Assembly (NCBI RefSeq): GCF_900149695.1
Contig: NZ_LT703005.1
Location: 248,013 to 312,012, forward strand
Direction of reading: 5' to 3'
Length of the DNA stretch: 64,000 bases
Origin: Anderseniella sp. Alg231-50
Lineage (GTDB): Bacteria > Pseudomonadota > Alphaproteobacteria > Rhizobiales > Aestuariivirgaceae
Shown here: one piece after another, positions 15,520 through 25,131 of the stretch
Numbering within the stretch: position 1 is the stretch's first letter
Layout of the letters: every line of letters starts with the position of its first letter
Program-made: the position numbers and the translations under genes
The notes under the pieces: generated by a model
Told to the model about the DNA's origin: nothing
Database searches by the model: none
What the model saw: only the letters and a program-made list of their open reading frames with translations

Positions 15520-16554
15520 ATGGCATCCACGGGACGCAACCTGCCGACACTTGAAGATGTAGCCCGCGCCGCCGGTGTGTCTACGGCGACGGTTTCTCGC
15601 TGCCTGAATGAGCCCGGCAAGGTATCGGAAAAGACGCGGGAACGCGTCATGCAGGCCGTCAGCAAGCTCAACTACTCACCCAATTTCGGCGCCCGTGCAA
15701 TCGCGGCAAATCGCACCGGCATATTTGGTGCCGTCATCCCCACAATGGAAAACGCCATTTTCGCCCGCGGTATTGAGGCCTTTCAAAAGTCACTGGTTGA
15801 GAAAAATGCCACGACGCTTGTCGCAAGTTCCGCCTATGACCCCGAGCAGGAAGCGCAGCAGATCCGCACCATGGTCGCACGCGGTGCCGACGGATTGCTG
15901 CTTATCGGAACCGAACGGCGCCCGGAAATTTATGACTTCCTGTCGGACCGCAACATACCCACGGTGATAGCCTGGGCATGCGCTGCGGACAAAGACCGGT
16001 CCTATGTCGGATTTGACAATCGCACCGCTTCCGAACACCTGGTATCCAGGGCTATCGGCATGGGTCACCGGACGTTTGCCTGTATATCTGCGCCGGCCGG
16101 TAACAATGACCGGGCCCGGGACCGTGTTCTCGGCGCGCAACAGGCAATCACCGCTGCAGGACTGGATGCCGCTTCCATGCCGATCATTGAAACTGACTAT
16201 TCCATTCAGAACGGTCGCGAGGCATTCAAAAAAGTTGCCGAAGCAGGTTCCCTTCCCTCGCTCATCATCTGTGGCAACGATGTTCTGGCCGTCGGCGCCA
16301 TACAAGCTGCCAAGCAAGCAGGCCTCGACGTTCCAGGCGATGTCTCGATTACCGGCTTTGATGATATAGAACTGGCCACCGTCATCAGCCCCGCCCTGAC
16401 AACCGTTCATGTGCCTCACCGCCAAATGGGACAACTTGCAGGCGACACGCTCTACAGTCTGGTCAAGGATGCCACGGCAGCACCGGTCAGGATCGAGCTG
16501 GAGACCAGACTGGTCGAACGCGAGTCACTCGCCGCGCCCAACCGCATACGATGA
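15520..16554 (+). CDS. LacI-family transcriptional regulator
   Basis: A 344-residue repressor. The N-terminal helix-turn-helix is at 9-30 (LPTLEDVARAAGVSTATVSR) with the hinge helix region KLNYSPNFGARAIA, followed by a periplasmic-binding-protein-like sensor domain (GIFGAVIPTMENAIFARGI, SVTGFDDIELA-like SITGFDDIELATVISPALTT). It is read away from the HpsN/ComDE operon across a region holding two inverted repeats, so it is the obvious candidate to control that operon in response to its substrate. The GntR/GulR-type subgroup is possible. It ends near the convergent AsmA-like gene without a clear terminator. Confidence 0.92.
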   Translation: MASTGRNLPTLEDVARAAGVSTATVSRCLNEPGKVSEKTRERVMQAVSKLNYSPNFGARAIAANRTGIFGAVIPTMENAIFARGIEAFQKSLVEKNATTLVASSAYDPEQEAQQIRTMVARGADGLLLIGTERRPEIYDFLSDRNIPTVIAWACAADKDRSYVGFDNRTASEHLVSRAIGMGHRTFACISAPAGNNDRARDRVLGAQQAITAAGLDAASMPIIETDYSIQNGREAFKKVAEAGSLPSLIICGNDVLAVGAIQAAKQAGLDVPGDVSITGFDDIELATVISPALTTVHVPHRQMGQLAGDTLYSLVKDATAAPVRIELETRLVERESLAAPNRIR

Positions 16555-16599
16555 GACCATTGGTTAGGACTGCATCTTTTCCGGACATTACAGTGCGTT

Positions 16600-17958
16600 C
16601 TAGTTTTCAGGCACCGGTGCCTTGCGGGTCTTGTCCAGCAGACTCTTGAAACTGTCTGTAGCCTTGTCCACCAGACCGCGCGCTTTCTCCTCCTGGCTGC
16701 CGGATGTTTGGCCATCTTGTTCAACAGGCTCTCCCGCTTTCCGGTACTTCAGAGCCAGTGCCTTGATAAATCCGTCCCTCACTGTTGCCCAGAGATTGGC
16801 GGCCTCCAGTGAGGCGGCACCTTCAAACTGATCTTCGTTCATGACAAGCGAAAATGACACGTCGACCGGCTTGTCGCGACCGTTCAGATATTTTTGTGCC
16901 GGTATGAAAACAGTTTTTTGCATCAGCCCGGCGTCGGCCGGAATCTGCATTTTCACGTTGTTTGCCAGCAGGCGCCAATCCATATTGATCTTCGCACGGT
17001 CCGTCACTTTCCAACTGTCTGTCACGTCAATATCAAGCGTGCCTTGCTCAAGCCAGCTGATTACCGGAGCATCTGAAAAATGGCCGAGGACCGATACCGG
17101 CAACTGATCGATTTTCCACGTCGTGGCCCGGCCACCATCAGTGGGTGCTGACCGGATTTCCAGCTTTCGCCCGGCCAGCGTGCCTGAGATGTTCGATCGG
17201 AAAAACACATCAAACACCGCGTAATTGCTGCGTAACGGCCTGGATTCCACTGAGTTAAAATTGACATCCAGCGCTTCTTTGCTGGCATTGTAGAGTTGCA
17301 GGGTAACACCCGAGATCATCATGTGTTTGACAATGAAATCTCTTCTCGTCTTGATTTTCCGGGGCTTGCGGTCCTTGTCGCGTTTTTTGACATCAAACCG
17401 CCCGGACACTCCATTGACGGACAAGGTGTCAAACACCGGTGTCCCAAAGACCAGAGAGTTCATTACAAGATTGCCGGAGACTTCATCAACCTTCAGGTCG
17501 AAACTGCTCTTTTCACTGCTCTCGCGCTTTGCGGTCAGGCCGGTTAACCTGAACGATCCGGTAAACAGGTTTCCCGAGATATCGGATGCTGCCACTTCAA
17601 TCCCGGTCCGTTGCTCAAGTTTTGCCAAAGCCCAGTTGCCAATCGGCTTGAGGAACAGGAAGTTGATCACGATCAGGCCGGCGATTATGACCACAAACAC
17701 ACCCACCGAAGCTCGCTTGATCCATTTGAGGGCGACAGACGGACTGTAATTTGCAGGCGGCGAGACAGGTTCATCCTGCTCGTCTTGTCTGTCGGCCTCG
17801 CTTGGCGCATTCGAGTGACCGCCCGAACTCCCGGCAAGATCCGAGATCAGATCTACAATCCAGGCAATCACCGCCGCGGCAAAACTCGCAATGGCAGGAA
17901 CGACAGCCACGACAAATGAGATCAAAACCTCAACCAACAGACCGACAAGTAATTCCAT
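16600..17958 (-). CDS. AsmA-like inner-membrane-anchored protein
   Basis: The 452-residue product has an N-terminal hydrophobic segment (MELLVGLLVEVLISFVVAVV, extending to about 40), a polar linker, a second transmembrane helix (about 83-102, VGVFVVIIAGLIVINFLFL) and a long beta-rich region. The latter has the AsmA-type pattern WALAKLEQRTGIEVAASDISGNLF-like (shortened here) with repeated GxLxxD units. The last 60 residues are charged. The frame is open to 18021, but the ATG at 17958 has AGGA upstream and removes a non-hydrophobic extension. AsmA-family proteins affect lipid transport and envelope structure; the specific role here is unknown. Confidence 0.55.
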   Translation of the reverse strand: MELLVGLLVEVLISFVVAVVPAIASFAAAVIAWIVDLISDLAGSSGGHSNAPSEADRQDEQDEPVSPPANYSPSVALKWIKRASVGVFVVIIAGLIVINFLFLKPIGNWALAKLEQRTGIEVAASDISGNLFTGSFRLTGLTAKRESSEKSSFDLKVDEVSGNLVMNSLVFGTPVFDTLSVNGVSGRFDVKKRDKDRKPRKIKTRRDFIVKHMMISGVTLQLYNASKEALDVNFNSVESRPLRSNYAVFDVFFRSNISGTLAGRKLEIRSAPTDGGRATTWKIDQLPVSVLGHFSDAPVISWLEQGTLDIDVTDSWKVTDRAKINMDWRLLANNVKMQIPADAGLMQKTVFIPAQKYLNGRDKPVDVSFSLVMNEDQFEGAASLEAANLWATVRDGFIKALALKYRKAGEPVEQDGQTSGSQEEKARGLVDKATDSFKSLLDKTRKAPVPEN

Positions 17959-18136
17959 AACCACTATCCTGATTACAAGAGAACACCGCCAACTTCGGTA
18001 TTCGAGGCTACCCAGCGCCAAAGAATGCCACGGCAGGCAAACATAACGACATGGAATGTATTACATTTGTTGAAAGGCTCTCGAATCTTGCGGTTCATAA
18101 ACCTCCGGCCGGTCAAGAGGCAGTGGTTATCGTTGT

Positions 18137-18766
18137 CTACCGCCGGTCGAATGCCAGTTTTGCCGCCAGGCCGAGGAATACCGCCGACGACACATAACCG
18201 AGCGTTCGGGCAATCCATCTGTTTCCCGCCAGTAGACCGCGCACTGAGCCTGCACCGATCCCGACGAAACCGTTTACGGTCGTGCCTGTAATGTTGAGAA
18301 CCAGCCCCAGCAACAGGAACTGCAGCACGGTCGACCCGCGCTCCGGATCGACGAACTGCGGCAGGAACGCCAGCGTGAACACGATAACTTTCGGGTTCAG
18401 CAGATTGACCAGCACGCCATCGCGCCAGGCTCTCATCGGCCGCGACCGGCGGGCATCATCGGGCAGGTCGAACTGCACCGGATGCCTCAGTGCCTGCACC
18501 GCCAGCCACACCAGATAACCGACACCGGCCCAGCGCAACACTTCGAATGCCACCGGGTTGGCCGCAATCAGTGCCGCCAGGCCGAAGGCGGCCAGCAGGA
18601 CATGGACAATACTGCCGGTTGCAATTCCAAGGCTGGCCGCAAAGCCCGCCTGCCGCCCCGACTTTAGCCCTTGCGACAGGCAAAACATCATGTCCGCACC
18701 CGGCGTCAGGTTCAGCGCAATGCCGGCCATCATGAAAATCAGCAACTGCGCAGGTTCGATAATCAT
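18137..18766 (-). CDS. LysE/RhtB-family exporter
   Basis: A 209-residue inner-membrane protein with six hydrophobic segments and the family opening LNLTPGADMMFCLSQGLKSG, followed by FAASLGIATGSIVHV. The MRAWRDGVLVNLLNPKVIVF segment (conserved G-x-x-x-N-x-x-N-P-K) is diagnostic. Members export amino acids such as lysine, homoserine or threonine; the substrate is not readable here. It starts 13 bases after the GNAT stop and is probably cotranscribed with it. Confidence 0.9.
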   Translation of the reverse strand: MIIEPAQLLIFMMAGIALNLTPGADMMFCLSQGLKSGRQAGFAASLGIATGSIVHVLLAAFGLAALIAANPVAFEVLRWAGVGYLVWLAVQALRHPVQFDLPDDARRSRPMRAWRDGVLVNLLNPKVIVFTLAFLPQFVDPERGSTVLQFLLLGLVLNITGTTVNGFVGIGAGSVRGLLAGNRWIARTLGYVSSAVFLGLAAKLAFDRR

Positions 18767-18779
18767 GATGTCGCCTTTT

Positions 18780-19244
18780 TCAGTCTCGCGCCAGTTCGAG
18801 GGTCATGCACACATTGTGTTGCGTGATCGTATAGTCCGCAAAGGCATCGCAGTAGTCAAACCCGAAGCGCCGGTAAAGCCGGTGCGCCGGGCGAAAATCC
18901 ACATGGGTGCCGGTCTCCAGGCTGATCCGTTCATACCCCCGCTGCCGGGCAACTTCGAGGATGTGCCTGACCATCCGCTCCGCCACACCCTTGCCGCGAT
19001 GTTCGGGAGCTGTGCGCATGGACTTGATTTCCGCGAATGTCGGAGAAATTTCTTTCAGCGCGCCGCAGCCCAAAAGGTCGGTTCCATCCCACACGGTCCA
19101 GAAGGTCACTTCCGGCACCCGCAAGGCCGCCAGATCGAGCGCATAGACGGTATCCGGTGGCGACAGTGTCCGCATATGGTCAAGGTGGCCTTCAAGCAGG
19201 GCCGCGATTTCGGGCCCGCGCAGATCATCTATGCGAATTTCCAT
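18780..19244 (-). CDS. GNAT-family N-acetyltransferase
   Basis: A 154-residue acyl-CoA-dependent acetyltransferase. The acetyl-CoA pyrophosphate loop is RTAPEHRGKGVAERMVRHIL (R-x-x-G-x-G/A form) at about 85-104, with MEIRIDDLRGPEIAALL at the start and RRFGFDYCDAFADY before the end. The frame is open to 19259, five codons earlier; the ATG at 19244 begins the usual family N terminus. It lies upstream of an exporter gene in one unit, so both may deal with the same small amine or amino acid; this is inference. Confidence 0.87.
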   Translation of the reverse strand: MEIRIDDLRGPEIAALLEGHLDHMRTLSPPDTVYALDLAALRVPEVTFWTVWDGTDLLGCGALKEISPTFAEIKSMRTAPEHRGKGVAERMVRHILEVARQRGYERISLETGTHVDFRPAHRLYRRFGFDYCDAFADYTITQHNVCMTLELARD

Positions 19245-19449
19245 AAGCGGTTGCCGCAATTACCATGATTGTTTCTTAAAGAGTTGAAGCAACTTTATGG
19301 ATATAATTGGACAGATACCGTGTTGTTGCTCCGGCCGGATAATTATACAGGCAGACATTATCTTCAAGTGCGGAAAACATCTTTCCACATATACTCAACC
19401 ACCCCGCCCCACAAATACAACATCGCCCGGTACAAGTGTCGTTCCCATG

Positions 19450-20325
19450 TCAGTGAGAGCGTTTAAAAATCGCCGCTATCCACTTTGTGACTTCCGCAAT
19501 CCGGCGCAGCGAGTGTTGATTCCGATGGGACAACAACCAAACCTCTCGTGAAACTTCTGTGCAACCGGCATCCAGTTGCCGCAGAGCGGGAATACGGCCT
19601 GCAATAGGGGTCGGCAACAACGACTTGCCAATACCGGCAATGACAGCCTCCAGCGCCGTTTCGATATCGTGTACCCGCAGCCCCGAGGGTTGTCCGCCAT
19701 TTCGTTTCAGGGTTTGCGCCAGCCATTTCGCCTGCGGCAGATGAGCCATGCTGTCATCATACGTGACCCAGGGAAGGTTGATGTCCTGCAGATGCGAAAC
19801 TGATTTGGCGGAAAACACGGAAAACGGCAGTAATCCAACCCGGCGGGCAATCACGTCATTGCCGCCGGTTTGCGGCCGGGCGAAACGCAAGGCAATGTCT
19901 GCTTCGCGCAGGGTGAGGCTGAAATCCCTGCTGTCGGGAATGAGATCGATCTGCAGCTTGGGATGCTGCTGCAGAAGACTGTCGACTTGCGGGGCCAGCC
20001 AGCGGTTGATCAGCAATGGAACGGAAGTAATCCGGACGGTTCCGATGCATTCATTTGCGCCCCCTCCAAACGTCTCGCTCAGAAGGTCGGTTTCCCGCTC
20101 CATGGCCTCTATATGAGACGTTGCCTTTGCACCATGATCCGTCAAAACCAGGGACCCGTCCGGTTGCCTGTGCAACAGATCCTCGCCGAGAGCACGTCGC
20201 AAGGCAGCTAGCCGGCGTGACACGGTAGTGCCGTCCACGCCCATCAGACGTGCTGCTGCCGACAGGGAGCCGGCTCTCTTGACGGCCAGCAGATAGCGTA
20301 GATCGTTCCAGTTCAGATGCTGCAT
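19450..20325 (-). CDS. LysR-family transcriptional regulator
   Basis: A 291-residue regulator with the N-terminal winged helix NWNDLRYLLAVKRAGSLSAA-type motif (LNWNDLRYLLAVKRAGSLSA), RLMGVDGTTVSRRLAALRRA and a C-terminal effector-binding domain. It is divergent from the YciI-like gene across about 100 bases, the classic arrangement for a LysR protein and its target. The C-terminal domain carries the WLLSHRNQHSLRRI pattern of the GcvA-like branch. The effector is unknown. Confidence 0.9.
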   Translation of the reverse strand: MQHLNWNDLRYLLAVKRAGSLSAAARLMGVDGTTVSRRLAALRRALGEDLLHRQPDGSLVLTDHGAKATSHIEAMERETDLLSETFGGGANECIGTVRITSVPLLINRWLAPQVDSLLQQHPKLQIDLIPDSRDFSLTLREADIALRFARPQTGGNDVIARRVGLLPFSVFSAKSVSHLQDINLPWVTYDDSMAHLPQAKWLAQTLKRNGGQPSGLRVHDIETALEAVIAGIGKSLLPTPIAGRIPALRQLDAGCTEVSREVWLLSHRNQHSLRRIAEVTKWIAAIFKRSH

Positions 20326-20422
20326 ATTCGCAGTTTAAATATGCAAGAGAACAGCTTCAAGCTGCAAATCTGCGCCCGTATGATGATGCCGCGAGACAAT
20401 TTTCAGGAAAAGGATATCCATC

Positions 20423-20728
20423 ATGCTGTTCGCCGTTCTGTTTGAAGACAACCCGGGCGCAGGCGCCGACATCAGAGCCCGGCACATGCCGGACCATCTC
20501 GCCTTCCTGCAGCGCAACAATTCAGAAATAAGAGCTGCCGGGCCTCTGACAACCGGCGACGGAGCAGGCGCCGGTGGAATGTGGCTGGTCGAGGCAGCCG
20601 ACGAAACAGCCGCTCGCAAGCTGGTTGAGGAAGACCCGTTGTGGCCAACCGGATTACGCAAGTCCGTAAAGATATTATGCTGGAACCAGGTATTCGCCGA
20701 CGGCGAGCGGCTGATTTCGCCGCAGTAG
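20423..20728 (+). CDS. YciI-like protein
   Basis: The 101-residue protein is a dimeric alpha-beta barrel (ferredoxin-like) of the YciI family: it opens MLFAVLFEDNPGAGADIRAR, has the conserved His in RHMPDHLAFL and the Asp in EEDPLW. Family members include dehalogenase-related enzymes and muconolactone-type isomerases, but most have no proven reaction. It starts 97 bases from a divergent LysR gene. A GGAAAAGGA site precedes the ATG. Confidence 0.85.
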   Translation: MLFAVLFEDNPGAGADIRARHMPDHLAFLQRNNSEIRAAGPLTTGDGAGAGGMWLVEAADETAARKLVEEDPLWPTGLRKSVKILCWNQVFADGERLISPQ

Positions 20729-20891
20729 CGCAAGCCAGCTTGCAAATCTTGATATATCGAAAACGCCATATTGAGACCGCCCGGCTTTCACTCCAAGGTC
20801 ATTCGACAAGGTTTACCAGGCACCGCTGGTCCTGACGTGAGCAAGGACATACCAGCAATGGTGACCAGAACAGTTTTGGGAGGTGAAACCC

Positions 20892-23213
20892 ATGACCGTA
20901 CCGGCTGGATCAAGCAACAGGTTACGCAATTCCATGTTGGGCACTTCCTGCCTGGCAATCCTGTATGCTGCGATATTTCATCCTGGCATTGCTGCGCACG
21001 CCGCAAACAATTCATCTGCCTCAAACACCGATAGCCTGGCCAGCCAGTCCAGGTTTCAGCCGGTCACGGAAATTGATGCGGCAGTGTTCGCCAATGGCCG
21101 TTCCTACTTTTTCAAAGGCAGTCAGTATTTCAGGCTTCGGCATAGCAAGGTTGAAGCAGGTTATCCAAAATCCATGGCTCTCTGGAAAAACCTCCCGGTG
21201 TCGTTTCAGTCAGGCATCGATGCTGCGCTTTACCTGCCCGACAACAGAAAAATATATTTCTTCAAGGGCGACCAGTATGTCCGGCTCACCGTAAATGCGG
21301 TGGATCCCGGCTATCCCAAACCAATCTCGATATGGAAAGGTCTGCCGCGTTCGTTTCATTCCGGCATTGATGCCGCGGTCTACCAGAACGGCAGTGTTTA
21401 TTTCTTCAAGGGCCGTCGCTATGTCCGCTTTGCAAACGGCAGGATGGTCAAGGGTTATCCCAGGAAGCTGCCCGGTGAGTGGGGGTTGCCGTCCGGCTTC
21501 CGGCGCGGCATCGACGCTGCCTTTGAGATGGGCACCAACAAAAGGCATTATGTTTTCCGCAGCAACCGTTATGTCAGATTGCGCGGCCGGGAACCGGAAA
21601 TTGGTTATCCCAAGAGCATCAGCCTCTGGAAAGGTCTCGTCGAACAATCGACAGCAGGCGCCCCGCCGGTCAACGCTGTCCCTCCGCCTTCACCCGGCAG
21701 CGACCTTTCAGTCCTGATGAACAACGCCCGGCCGCCGGCATCGAAACAACGCCCGCCTGCCAGCGACAATCTGGCCCGCCCGCTAAAACCGGCTGCCGGC
21801 CAGTTCACGAATCCGGGCGCAATTTCGCTTCGCGGGCTTTGTCCCAATGAAGACGCCTGTCCCGGCCTTATCAGGTATCTGTATGATGTCCGCCTGCGAA
21901 GTTATGTTCCACCAAGGTTTGTAAACCTGGGTGATTACGCGCCGCAGGGAATAGGCCTTGCAGACCTGGTGGCTATCCGGGATGTTCCGAAGTACGGCGT
22001 ACGGGCCGGCTGCCGGTTTAACGATCAGCGCTATCGCAACATCATTCGCGACAATCAAAGTGTATGGGTGGACGGTCTTGAACTGGGGACAGCAATTCTG
22101 GACCAGTGGGGCGGTGCGTTGAAAACTGCAAAGGCCGCAGTGGCTGGCGTGGTCGCGGGCGAGATTTGTTCAGTCATTGATGACAGCGCCAAGTGCCGTT
22201 CAATAGTAAGCGCAGCAATTACCACCGGAATAAACGCAGGCATGGTTGCCCTGGGCCTGCCACCCGACATTCCCGACCTGAAGCAATTGCGCGAACATGG
22301 CATCAATTATCTCGCGGCTGAAGCAGTCTCCATTGCCATGAGCCGGGTCGACAAGGTAGCCGGAGATGCAATCCCCGCATTGCTGCGCGAACAGGTCTAC
22401 AAACGCGCCTTTGATGCTGCCAGCGATGTATTGTCGGATCAACTGGATCATCTCGTTCCGTCCGCCGAATACAATCCTGACAAGCCTGAAACCTGGGGTT
22501 ACAGGGTCCGGGCCTACTCTCCTCATCCTGCGCATGCATATGTGGAGATCAAGCGGCGCGACGGATTGGACCCCAACGTGTATGCTTTGATTGCGGCGGA
22601 AAATCTTGACAATTGGCCGGTCGTTGGCCTGGTCGACCATAGCGGAACCTGGGCGCCCATGATCATACCGTTTCCCCGGTATATCCCTGCCCAGGGCGTT
22701 ACGCTGCCCATTGCCTTGCGCCCGGCTCTCGAACCTGAAACTGCGGCGGACATCGTGACCTACGCCAGAATCCCGGGCCAAAGGATTTCGAACAAGTGGC
22801 TGACGCAGAAGTTTGGCCTGACCCCCAGCCAGATGCTGCGAAACCAGGCCAACTACGACTACATCACATCGACCGCAGGTGCGCCCGGTTCAGATTGGGA
22901 CTTGTTCTACCCGCCGGTAGCGGGAAGCTACAAATTCCATCTCGTGGCCAGTTGGTCACCCTTCAGCCCGGATCGCAAAGGATACGAAAAAATCACCTAT
23001 TCGGAAATACCCGGCAACAATGGCTCGGTCTGGGATGCAGTTACCGGGAGAGGTGTTCGACACGGAACACCCAAATGCAAGAACAGCTGGTGGTACCATG
23101 ACCAGTTGAACGACTATGTCGGACGCATGGACCCGCCGCCAAGGTGTGACGGCCGTCCAAACTGGCCCAATCTCAGCAGCTTACCTGAAACGTTAAAGAA
23201 AGCGTGCCACTAG
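20892..23213 (+). CDS. Secreted protein with a four-blade hemopexin-like propeller and an unrecognised C-terminal region
   Basis: The ATG at 20892 has GGAGGT seven bases upstream; a GTG three codons earlier also fits the frame. The 773-residue precursor starts with a Sec signal peptide (hydrophobic core SMLGTSCLAILYAAIF, likely cut after AHA near 37). Residues about 58-249 hold four hemopexin-type repeats, each with I-D-A-A (61, 109, 159, 207), a YFFKG or VFRSN turn, Y-x-R-L/F and GYP followed by W in three repeats. Then comes a Pro-rich linker (about 254-290) and 480 residues with a hydrophobic AAVAGVVAGEICSVI stretch and paired cysteines. Hemopexin propellers bind haem, metals or glycans. 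No transport partner is adjacent. The propeller call is firm; the function is unknown. Confidence 0.75.
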   Translation: MTVPAGSSNRLRNSMLGTSCLAILYAAIFHPGIAAHAANNSSASNTDSLASQSRFQPVTEIDAAVFANGRSYFFKGSQYFRLRHSKVEAGYPKSMALWKNLPVSFQSGIDAALYLPDNRKIYFFKGDQYVRLTVNAVDPGYPKPISIWKGLPRSFHSGIDAAVYQNGSVYFFKGRRYVRFANGRMVKGYPRKLPGEWGLPSGFRRGIDAAFEMGTNKRHYVFRSNRYVRLRGREPEIGYPKSISLWKGLVEQSTAGAPPVNAVPPPSPGSDLSVLMNNARPPASKQRPPASDNLARPLKPAAGQFTNPGAISLRGLCPNEDACPGLIRYLYDVRLRSYVPPRFVNLGDYAPQGIGLADLVAIRDVPKYGVRAGCRFNDQRYRNIIRDNQSVWVDGLELGTAILDQWGGALKTAKAAVAGVVAGEICSVIDDSAKCRSIVSAAITTGINAGMVALGLPPDIPDLKQLREHGINYLAAEAVSIAMSRVDKVAGDAIPALLREQVYKRAFDAASDVLSDQLDHLVPSAEYNPDKPETWGYRVRAYSPHPAHAYVEIKRRDGLDPNVYALIAAENLDNWPVVGLVDHSGTWAPMIIPFPRYIPAQGVTLPIALRPALEPETAADIVTYARIPGQRISNKWLTQKFGLTPSQMLRNQANYDYITSTAGAPGSDWDLFYPPVAGSYKFHLVASWSPFSPDRKGYEKITYSEIPGNNGSVWDAVTGRGVRHGTPKCKNSWWYHDQLNDYVGRMDPPPRCDGRPNWPNLSSLPETLKKACH

Positions 23214-24415
23214 CTGCTCCTGAGCGCGCCGGTCAGATCACCGATAAGGTCTTCAGCATCTTCCAGCCCGACCGACAGCCTGACCATGCCATCTGTTACT
23301 CCCATGGCATCGCGCGCCTCCTGGCCGATATTGCGATGTGTGGTCGTCGCCGGATGAGTGATCAGTGACTTGGCATCACCAAGATTGTTGGAAATGTCGA
23401 TGATCTCCAGCCTGCGCAGCATGTCGAAGGCGGCCTGTTTTCCGCCGGCCAGTTCAAACGTCACCATGGTGCCGCCCGCGGTCATCTGCCTGCGGCACAG
23501 GTCGGCCTGCGGATGACTGTCCAGCCACGGATAGGTGACACTTGCCACCCCTTGTGTGCCTTCAAGTGCCGAGGCGATGTTCAGCGCGCTTTCACACTGG
23601 GCACCAACCCGCAACTTCAGGGTTTCCATGCCCTTGACCAGAACCCAGGCATTGAACGGCGACAGCGACGGCCCGGTATGGCGCAGGAACGGCTTGAGCT
23701 TCTCATCCTTGAACTCGACGGTAGACACGACCGCACCGCCCAGCACACGGCCCTGCCCGTCCATGTGCTTGGTGCCGGAATAAACAATCACGTCGGCGCC
23801 CAGCGGCAGCGTCTTCTGGACAATCGGTGTAGCGAAAATATTGTCCACAACCACGCATATGCCGTTGGCTTTGGCGATGTCGGCAACCGCCGCGATGTCA
23901 AATACCTGCAGGCCGGGATTGGACGGCGTCTCCAGGAAAAACACCTTGGTCTCGGGCCGGATTGCCGCGCGCCATGCGTCAAGATCATTGCCGTCCACCA
24001 GTGTCGATGTGATGCCGAATTTCGGCAGGATGGCGGTGAGTATCTGGTAACACGAACCGAACAGCGCTTTTGAGGCTACGATGTGATCACCCGCTTCGGT
24101 CTGGCAGGCCAGCGCACCCCACACGGCCGCCATGCCGGACGCTGTGGCATAGCAGGCTTCGGCGCCTTCCAGCAGGCGCAGGCGTTCCTCAAACATGGTC
24201 ACCGTTGGATTGCCGTAACGCGCATAGACATAGCCTTCCGCTTCACCGGAAAACCGGTCTTCGGCGGTTTCTGCATCGTCGTAGACAAACCCTGAATTGA
24301 GATAAAGCGCCTCTGCGGTTTCGCCGTGATGCGACCGTTCCAGGCCGCCGCGCACCAGCCTTGTGGCTTCGCCCCATTTGGATGGATTTACTTGATTTTT
24401 GACCGATTTTTTCAT
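23210..24415 (-). CDS. metZ: O-succinylhomoserine sulfhydrylase
   Basis: This PLP enzyme makes homocysteine from O-succinylhomoserine and sulfide in methionine synthesis. The 401-residue protein has SGFVYDDAETAEDRFSGE, YARYGNPTVTMFEERL, the PLP-lysine motif SGTKHMDGQGR and SVGLEDAEDLIGDL. The SGTKH(M/I)DGQGR form distinguishes MetZ from MetB and MetY. The frame is open to 24532, but the ATG at 24415 matches the family length. It follows the rhodanese gene by four bases and may be cotranslated; its stop overlaps that of the convergent propeller gene. Confidence 0.93.
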   Translation of the reverse strand: MKKSVKNQVNPSKWGEATRLVRGGLERSHHGETAEALYLNSGFVYDDAETAEDRFSGEAEGYVYARYGNPTVTMFEERLRLLEGAEACYATASGMAAVWGALACQTEAGDHIVASKALFGSCYQILTAILPKFGITSTLVDGNDLDAWRAAIRPETKVFFLETPSNPGLQVFDIAAVADIAKANGICVVVDNIFATPIVQKTLPLGADVIVYSGTKHMDGQGRVLGGAVVSTVEFKDEKLKPFLRHTGPSLSPFNAWVLVKGMETLKLRVGAQCESALNIASALEGTQGVASVTYPWLDSHPQADLCRRQMTAGGTMVTFELAGGKQAAFDMLRRLEIIDISNNLGDAKSLITHPATTTHRNIGQEARDAMGVTDGMVRLSVGLEDAEDLIGDLTGALRSS

Positions 24416-24419
24416 GATG

Positions 24420-24821
24420 TCACTGCTGTATCCAGGGAAGACCGCGTGCCTTCCAGCCATTGGTTTTGCCGCGATGACGGCTCTCATCCAGGTCACCCTC
24501 AAAGCCTTCGGCCACATTATAACAGGTGGCAAAGCCCGCTTCGGTCAACAAAGACGCCGCCGCTGCAGACCGGCTGCCGGACCGGCAGATCAGGTAGATG
24601 TCGGCATCCTTGCCGATACCGGCCTCCTTAACCGTTGCGACAAACTCCTCGTTGACCTGCATGGAGGGGAATTGCTGCCAGGAAATGGTCGCCATTCGCT
24701 CCACCGCCGGCACCCCGACGAATGCCCATTCGGCCCGTGTGCGCACGTCAATCATCACCGCGTTGTTGTTGCTCGAAAGCTGTTCGAATGCTTCCTGCGG
24801 ATTGACGTCACCCTTGTACAT
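24420..24821 (-). CDS. Rhodanese-domain sulfurtransferase
   Basis: A single-domain rhodanese of 133 residues with the conserved start VMIDVRTRAEWAFVG and the active-site loop CRSGSRS, where the Cys carries the persulfide. Its six-residue loop is typical of thiosulfate- or polysulfide-type rhodaneses. It precedes metZ in the same orientation with four bases between them, so a role in supplying reduced sulfur for methionine synthesis is plausible but not proven. Confidence 0.92.
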   Translation of the reverse strand: MYKGDVNPQEAFEQLSSNNNAVMIDVRTRAEWAFVGVPAVERMATISWQQFPSMQVNEEFVATVKEAGIGKDADIYLICRSGSRSAAAASLLTEAGFATCYNVAEGFEGDLDESRHRGKTNGWKARGLPWIQQ

Positions 24822-25131
24822 GCCCGGTTACCTTGCCTGATGATTGTTGAATAGCGCGACGCTCCTTATACACCGCGCCTGCGCGTATTGTAAGAAGAAC
24901 ATTGTGTCTCTTATGACGAACATTGCACCCATCACCGGAAGACGTAACACCAGTAACTTGTTCTACCCTTGCGCAAATCTTGACGGCACACTTTCGCGAG
25001 CCCCGCAATGCTAATTACTGGCGAACTCCACTCTTACCGATTGTATTTTTCACACACGGCAATACGGTTGGACATTAGCTGGTGTTCGCGAAAATCCAGA
25101 ACCGGAATTTTCCGAAAGGAGAAAATCGTCA
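24822..25131. other. Intergenic region between rhodanese and a small gene
   Basis: About 310 bases between divergent genes. The sequence is noticeably more AT-rich towards 25010-25130 than its surroundings. No RNA gene, repeat or clear terminator was seen. It must hold the promoter of the rhodanese-metZ unit on the left. Confidence 0.4.

Noticed and set aside
19269-19466. 65-codon plus-strand frame in the AT-rich gap after the GNAT gene
   Set aside because: No ribosome binding site, unusual codon use and it runs into the convergent LysR gene.
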